Of a stretch of DNA of 64,000 nt, positions 60,987 to 64,000 are shown piece after piece (within the stretch, counting starts at the first letter, position 1; every line of letters begins with the position of its first letter). Both the position numbers and the translations under genes were made by a program. This DNA comes from Mitsuaria sp. 7 (lineage in GTDB: Bacteria; Pseudomonadota; Gammaproteobacteria; Burkholderiales; Burkholderiaceae_C). Below the pieces are notes generated by a model. It saw nothing but the letters and a program-made list of their open reading frames with translations. It did no database searches and had not been told where the DNA came from. Location: positions 5,452,727 to 5,516,726 of the forward strand of contig NZ_CP011514.1 of NCBI RefSeq assembly GCF_001653795.1, written 5' to 3'.

Positions 60987-61892
60987 ATGCTTCCACCAGC
61001 CAGCGTATTCGAGCAGATTGTTTCCAAGCCTCGATTGGACAGCTATCGCAACTACTGGAAAGTGGGAGCGGATGAAGCGGTCGGTCTCTACATGTGGAAC
61101 GGGGAAATTTGCGGCGAACTTGCAAAGCTCCTTTCCTACTTCGAGGTCGCCCTCAGGAACAACATCCATCGGGAGCTCAGTCTGAACACGACCGGAGGTG
61201 TTTCACCAAGCAGCCACTGGTGGGACGCGCTCTCGAGCCAGCTGAAATCCGGAACGATGGACAAGGTCACCGAGGTCCGTCAGAAGGCACTTCCGGCTTC
61301 TCCCAGTGCCGATGAGATCGTTTCACGACTGTCCTTCGGCTTCTGGCCCAACGTGTTGACGTGGGTGGCACGGCATCGGACTACGCTGATGTCACGAATC
61401 CTTCCAGCACATCCGCTGAGCCAGCCTGGCGCGCCGCTCAATTGGACAAATGCGATCGCCCGCCGTAATGCGCTGACCGAGTTCTTCGAGATCAAGGACC
61501 TGCGGAATCGCATCGCGCACCACGAGCCACTGTGGAAGTTCGCGGCCGCCATGGACACGTCGACATCGCCCGCGACCATCCTTGCACCGGCTTCTGTGGA
61601 CGAGGCTTCCAGTCTTTCCCGATTTGCGCGTCTGCTCCAGCATTACGACCTTGCAGTCAATGCGCTTTCACCCGATCTTTTCGCGCACATCCATCGTTCG
61701 TCTTGGCGGGTAAGGGTGGACTACCTGCTGTCGAAGCGTGGACTGAGCCGTTACAAGAACGGCGCGCATGTCACCGAGCCGAGTGCCATCAGCACACTTG
61801 CGCTTCGGCAACAGTTCGCCGCAGTGATCAGGCGAAACCGCCCCGTCCGCCTCCTCGATCAGGCCGGCGAAGGTCTGTTCATTCCGGTCTAG
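60987..61892 (+). CDS. Abi-family protein (AbiD/F-like HEPN)
   Basis: A 301-residue Abi_2-type protein. The N-terminus IVSKPRLDSYRNYW, then LYMWNGEICGELAKLLSYFEVALRNNIHREL, and the C-terminal DLRNRIAHHEPL (R173-N-R-x2-H178-H-E180) are family signatures; the last is the HEPN-type R-N-x-x-H RNase motif. Members abort phage infection by RNA cleavage in some lactococcal systems. The GC is lower than neighbours. It is solitary: upstream is an ABC operon and downstream a convergent flavin reductase. Defence function is inferred. Confidence 0.85.
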   Translation: MLPPASVFEQIVSKPRLDSYRNYWKVGADEAVGLYMWNGEICGELAKLLSYFEVALRNNIHRELSLNTTGGVSPSSHWWDALSSQLKSGTMDKVTEVRQKALPASPSADEIVSRLSFGFWPNVLTWVARHRTTLMSRILPAHPLSQPGAPLNWTNAIARRNALTEFFEIKDLRNRIAHHEPLWKFAAAMDTSTSPATILAPASVDEASSLSRFARLLQHYDLAVNALSPDLFAHIHRSSWRVRVDYLLSKRGLSRYKNGAHVTEPSAISTLALRQQFAAVIRRNRPVRLLDQAGEGLFIPV

Positions 61893-61904
61893 AGTTTCCT
61901 TGGC

Positions 61905-62432
61905 TCAGATCGGCAGCTCGGTGTAGTACCGCCCGCCGTGGAAGATCAGCGGCTGCGCCTGTTCGGCGCGCGTGCAGGCCTCCACCTCGCCGACGAAGAT
62001 GACGTGGTCGCCTTCCTCGTACTGGCTTCTGTTCGCGCATTCGAAGACGGCCGCGCAGCCCTCCAGCACCGGCGCGCCGCCGCAGCCCTCGCGGAAGCGC
62101 ACGCCCGCGAAGCGGTCGATGTCGCGCGTGGCGAAGCGCTGCGCCAGCTCCTTCTGATCGGCCGCCAGGATGTTGATCGCGTAGTGCGAGCCGCGGCTGA
62201 ACACCGGCATCGAGCCGGCCCGGCGCGCCAGGCTCCACAGCACCAGCGGCGGGGACAGCGACACCGAGTTGAACGAGTTGGCCGTCAGGCCCACCAGGGT
62301 GCCGTCCTCCGCGCGGGCGGTCACGATGGTGACGCCGGTGGCGAACATGCCGAGCGCCGCGCGGAACTCCTGCGGGTCCATGGGCGAGGTGGCGCAGGTC
62401 GGAGACGGCGTGATCAGTGGCGGCTGGGACAT
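61905..62432 (-). CDS. Flavin reductase family protein
   Basis: A 175-residue FMN-binding split-barrel protein. It starts MSQPPLITPSP, but MDPQEFRAALGMFATGVTIV at 62381 is the common start of the family and may be the real one. FNSVSLSPPLVLWSL and HYAINILAADQKELAQRFA are the flavin-binding landmarks. Such proteins supply reduced flavin to two-component monooxygenases or nitro-reductases, but no monooxygenase is adjacent. It is divergent from the M48 protease gene, 35 bp apart, and converges with the Abi gene, 12 bp apart. Confidence 0.9.
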   Translation of the reverse strand: MSQPPLITPSPTCATSPMDPQEFRAALGMFATGVTIVTARAEDGTLVGLTANSFNSVSLSPPLVLWSLARRAGSMPVFSRGSHYAINILAADQKELAQRFATRDIDRFAGVRFREGCGGAPVLEGCAAVFECANRSQYEEGDHVIFVGEVEACTRAEQAQPLIFHGGRYYTELPI

Positions 62433-62467
62433 GATGACCGGGATTGTCGCCTGCCTAGAATCCCGCC

Positions 62468-63430
62468 ATGGATGATGCTGAATTCACGCCCGATGCCGAC
62501 GTTCACCTGCCGTCGGCCCCTGCCTACGGCTTCGGTCGTTGCGACTGCCGCCGCTGCGGCCCCGACGGCGCGCCCCGCCGGCCCGCGCGGCGCCTGTTCA
62601 CCGGTCTGATCGCCGCCGGCGGCGCGCTGGCGCTGTCTCCCGCCTGGGCCCAGGACGGGGTCGAGGTCGGCAAGCAGAGCCGCTTCACGAAGCTCGTGTC
62701 GGCCGAACAGATCGAGGCCGCCGCGCAGCAGCAGTACGTGCAGATGATGCGGCAGGCGCTGTCGCAGAAGGCGCTGGCGCCGCCCAACAACGCGCAGCTG
62801 ATCCGCCTGCGCGCGATCGCCCAGCGGATCATCCCGTTCACGGCGGCGTGGAACGCGCGCGCGCAGCAATGGCGCTGGGAAGTGAACCTGATCGGCGGCA
62901 AGGAGCTCAACGCGTTCTGCATGCCGGGCGGGAAGATCGCCTTCTACTACGGGATCCTGCAGCAGCTGCAGCTGAGCGACGACGAGGTCGCGATGATCAT
63001 GGGCCACGAGATGGCCCACGCGCTGCGGGAACACGCCCGGGAGCGCATGGGCAAGAGCATGGCGACCAACGGCGCGATCCAGCTGGGCGCGGCGATCTTC
63101 GGCCTGGGCGACTTCGGCCGTGGCGTGGCCAACATGGGCGGGCAGCTGCTGTCGCTGACCTTCAGCCGCGAGGACGAGAGCGAGGCCGACCTGGTCGGCA
63201 TGGAGCTCGCGGCCCGCGCCGGTTACAACCCGCAGGCCGGCATCACGCTCTGGGAAAAGATGGGACAGGCGAGCAAGGGCGCGCCGCCGCAGTTCCTGTC
63301 CACGCACCCGTCCGGCCCGACGCGCATCCGCGACATCGAGCGCACCTTGCCGCGCGTGCAGGGCCTCTACGCCCGGGCGGCCAAGCCCGAGCAGCGATAT
63401 CAGCCGCCCGCGCCGGCGGCCAAGTCCTGA
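62468..63430 (+). CDS. M48-family metalloprotease (BepA/LoiP-like)
   Basis: A 320-residue zinc protease. HExxH is at H180-E181-x2-H184 (GHEMAHALREHARERMG), with the third ligand Glu likely in EDESEADLVGMELA. A hydrophobic segment follows an unusually long N-terminal region with CDCRRCG and RRPARRLFTGLIAAGGALALS, a possible Tat or Sec signal; the mature part starts near AQDGVEVGKQ. M48 periplasmic proteases act in outer-membrane quality control. FLSTHPSGPTRIRDIERTLP is the family C-terminus. Confidence 0.93.
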   Translation: MDDAEFTPDADVHLPSAPAYGFGRCDCRRCGPDGAPRRPARRLFTGLIAAGGALALSPAWAQDGVEVGKQSRFTKLVSAEQIEAAAQQQYVQMMRQALSQKALAPPNNAQLIRLRAIAQRIIPFTAAWNARAQQWRWEVNLIGGKELNAFCMPGGKIAFYYGILQQLQLSDDEVAMIMGHEMAHALREHARERMGKSMATNGAIQLGAAIFGLGDFGRGVANMGGQLLSLTFSREDESEADLVGMELAARAGYNPQAGITLWEKMGQASKGAPPQFLSTHPSGPTRIRDIERTLPRVQGLYARAAKPEQRYQPPAPAAKS

Positions 63431-63621
63431 GGCCAATCGGTGGACGGCGGCGCGAGGACCCCTGACGGGCACGGGTAGGACCCGGGAGACAAGGCGCCCC
63501 TTTCGAGGCCTGATGGCCCGAAAGGCCGATGCCATCGGGCTTCCCTACGGTTAGGTGTTGGCACAGCGATTGCCGACGCCGTCCACGAGGTCCACACTGG
63601 CGCCTCGTCACTGAAGGTCCA

Positions 63622-64000
63622 CATGCAGGGTCAGGAGTCATCGCACGGGGCGGGTGCATCGGCTGCACCCGAGGAAGGCGTCGCGCACGTCGGGGCCGCA
63701 CTCGACTACGTCACCGACGCGGTGATCCTGCTCGAGCACGACTGGACCATCGAGTTCGTCAACGTCGCCTTCGAGCGCGCGAGCGGCCGGCAGCGCGAGG
63801 CGCTGATCGGCAGGAATTACTGGACCAGCCTGTCCGGCGCGATGGGCGAGCGCTTCGACGTCGAGGCCCGGTCGGCGATGCAGACGCGCGCCGCGCACAT
63901 CTACGAGGAATTCAACGCCCGCCTGAGCAAGTGGTTCGAGTGCCGGGCCTTTCCGTGCGAACACGGCCTGGTGGTGCTGTTCATCGACATCACGACGCGC
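63622..64000 (+). CDS. PAS-domain protein, 5' part only
   Basis: About 126 residues are visible; the gene runs off the window. After a short polar N-terminus, GAALDYVTDAVILLEHDWTIEFVNVAFERASGRQREALIGRNYW is a PAS domain start, continuing to WFECRAFPCEHGLVVLFIDITTR, the usual PAS end. The output domain (kinase, GGDEF/EAL) lies beyond the edge. Upstream, 63431-63621 (191 bp) shows nothing recognisable. Confidence 0.85.

Noticed and set aside
59262..61169. Minus-strand ORF of 635 codons across the permease and Abi starts
   Set aside because: A stretch (CKECEGLRKEAFRF) looked protein-like, but it overlaps two real genes in antisense and has no family resemblance.
1..64000. tRNA, rRNA or prophage genes
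   Set aside because: I saw no tRNA T-loop/CCA pattern, no rRNA segment and no integrase or phage structural gene on either strand.

Overview
The window is GC-rich DNA (very high GC at third codon positions, long antisense shadow ORFs) from a betaproteobacterium, most likely the Burkholderiales, in or near the Roseateles/Mitsuaria/Rubrivivax/Leptothrix group. The basis is the lptA-lptB-rpoN order, three-subunit pntAA-pntAB-pntB, a PEP-CTERM protein beside a Tat-exported phospholipase C, and many HisKA_3 kinases with NarL/LuxR regulators. No taxonomic search was possible. I saw no tRNA, rRNA, CRISPR array, transposase or integrase.

Layout. 1-2642 (minus) is a small-molecule hydrolase cluster: alpha/beta hydrolase, isochorismatase-like hydrolase, XapX membrane protein and a truncated amidohydrolase. 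2815-7783 is a signalling locus with two divergent LuxR-type regulators and a large propeller-type kinase. A secreted small protein follows, then a second kinase/regulator pair (8560-10488), mnmA, a receiver-GAF protein, a NUDIX hydrolase and a basic/acidic-repeat exported protein. 14350-17323 is the transhydrogenase operon. 17491-21498 carries an Ig-like repeat surface protein and an orphan kinase. 21636-25303 is fadD, an uncharacterised gene, an FMN reductase and rsmE. 25205-26121 (minus) is a ParD/ParE-like pair plus a small gene overlapping rsmE. 26190-30637 (minus) holds a THUMP methyltransferase, rpoN, lptB and lptA. 30785-34471 (minus) is a yejF-yejE-yejB type peptide ABC transporter; facing it are three tandem paralogous solute-binding proteins (34795-40379). 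Acetoacetate-CoA ligase follows.

42593-45753 is the most unusual part. A two-gene cassette (uncharacterised protein P, then a HEPN-like protein H with R30-x6-H37) occurs twice in the same orientation. Each copy has the same 5' leader: an 81-bp block is gapless and 64/81 identical, contains an inverted repeat, and sits at nearly the same distance from the P start. Between the copies lie a small lipoprotein-like membrane protein and a SnoaL-like protein on the other strand. I read this as a candidate undescribed toxin-antitoxin or defence-like module.

45994-49874 has a PEP-CTERM protein, a phosphocholine-type phospholipase C and an exported protein. 49882-53355 (minus) is an HscC-type Hsp70 with a membrane J-like partner in which HPD reads RPD. 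53511-56338 has two SDR oxidoreductases divergent from a LysR regulator. 56426-57703 is an orphan protein resembling eCIS/DUF4157-associated proteins. 57939-60789 is a GntR (YtrA-type) regulator with a clear operator, plus an ABC exporter. 60987-61892 is a solitary Abi-family HEPN protein. The end holds a flavin reductase, an M48 metalloprotease and a truncated PAS protein. Six copies of a REP-like palindrome punctuate the window.
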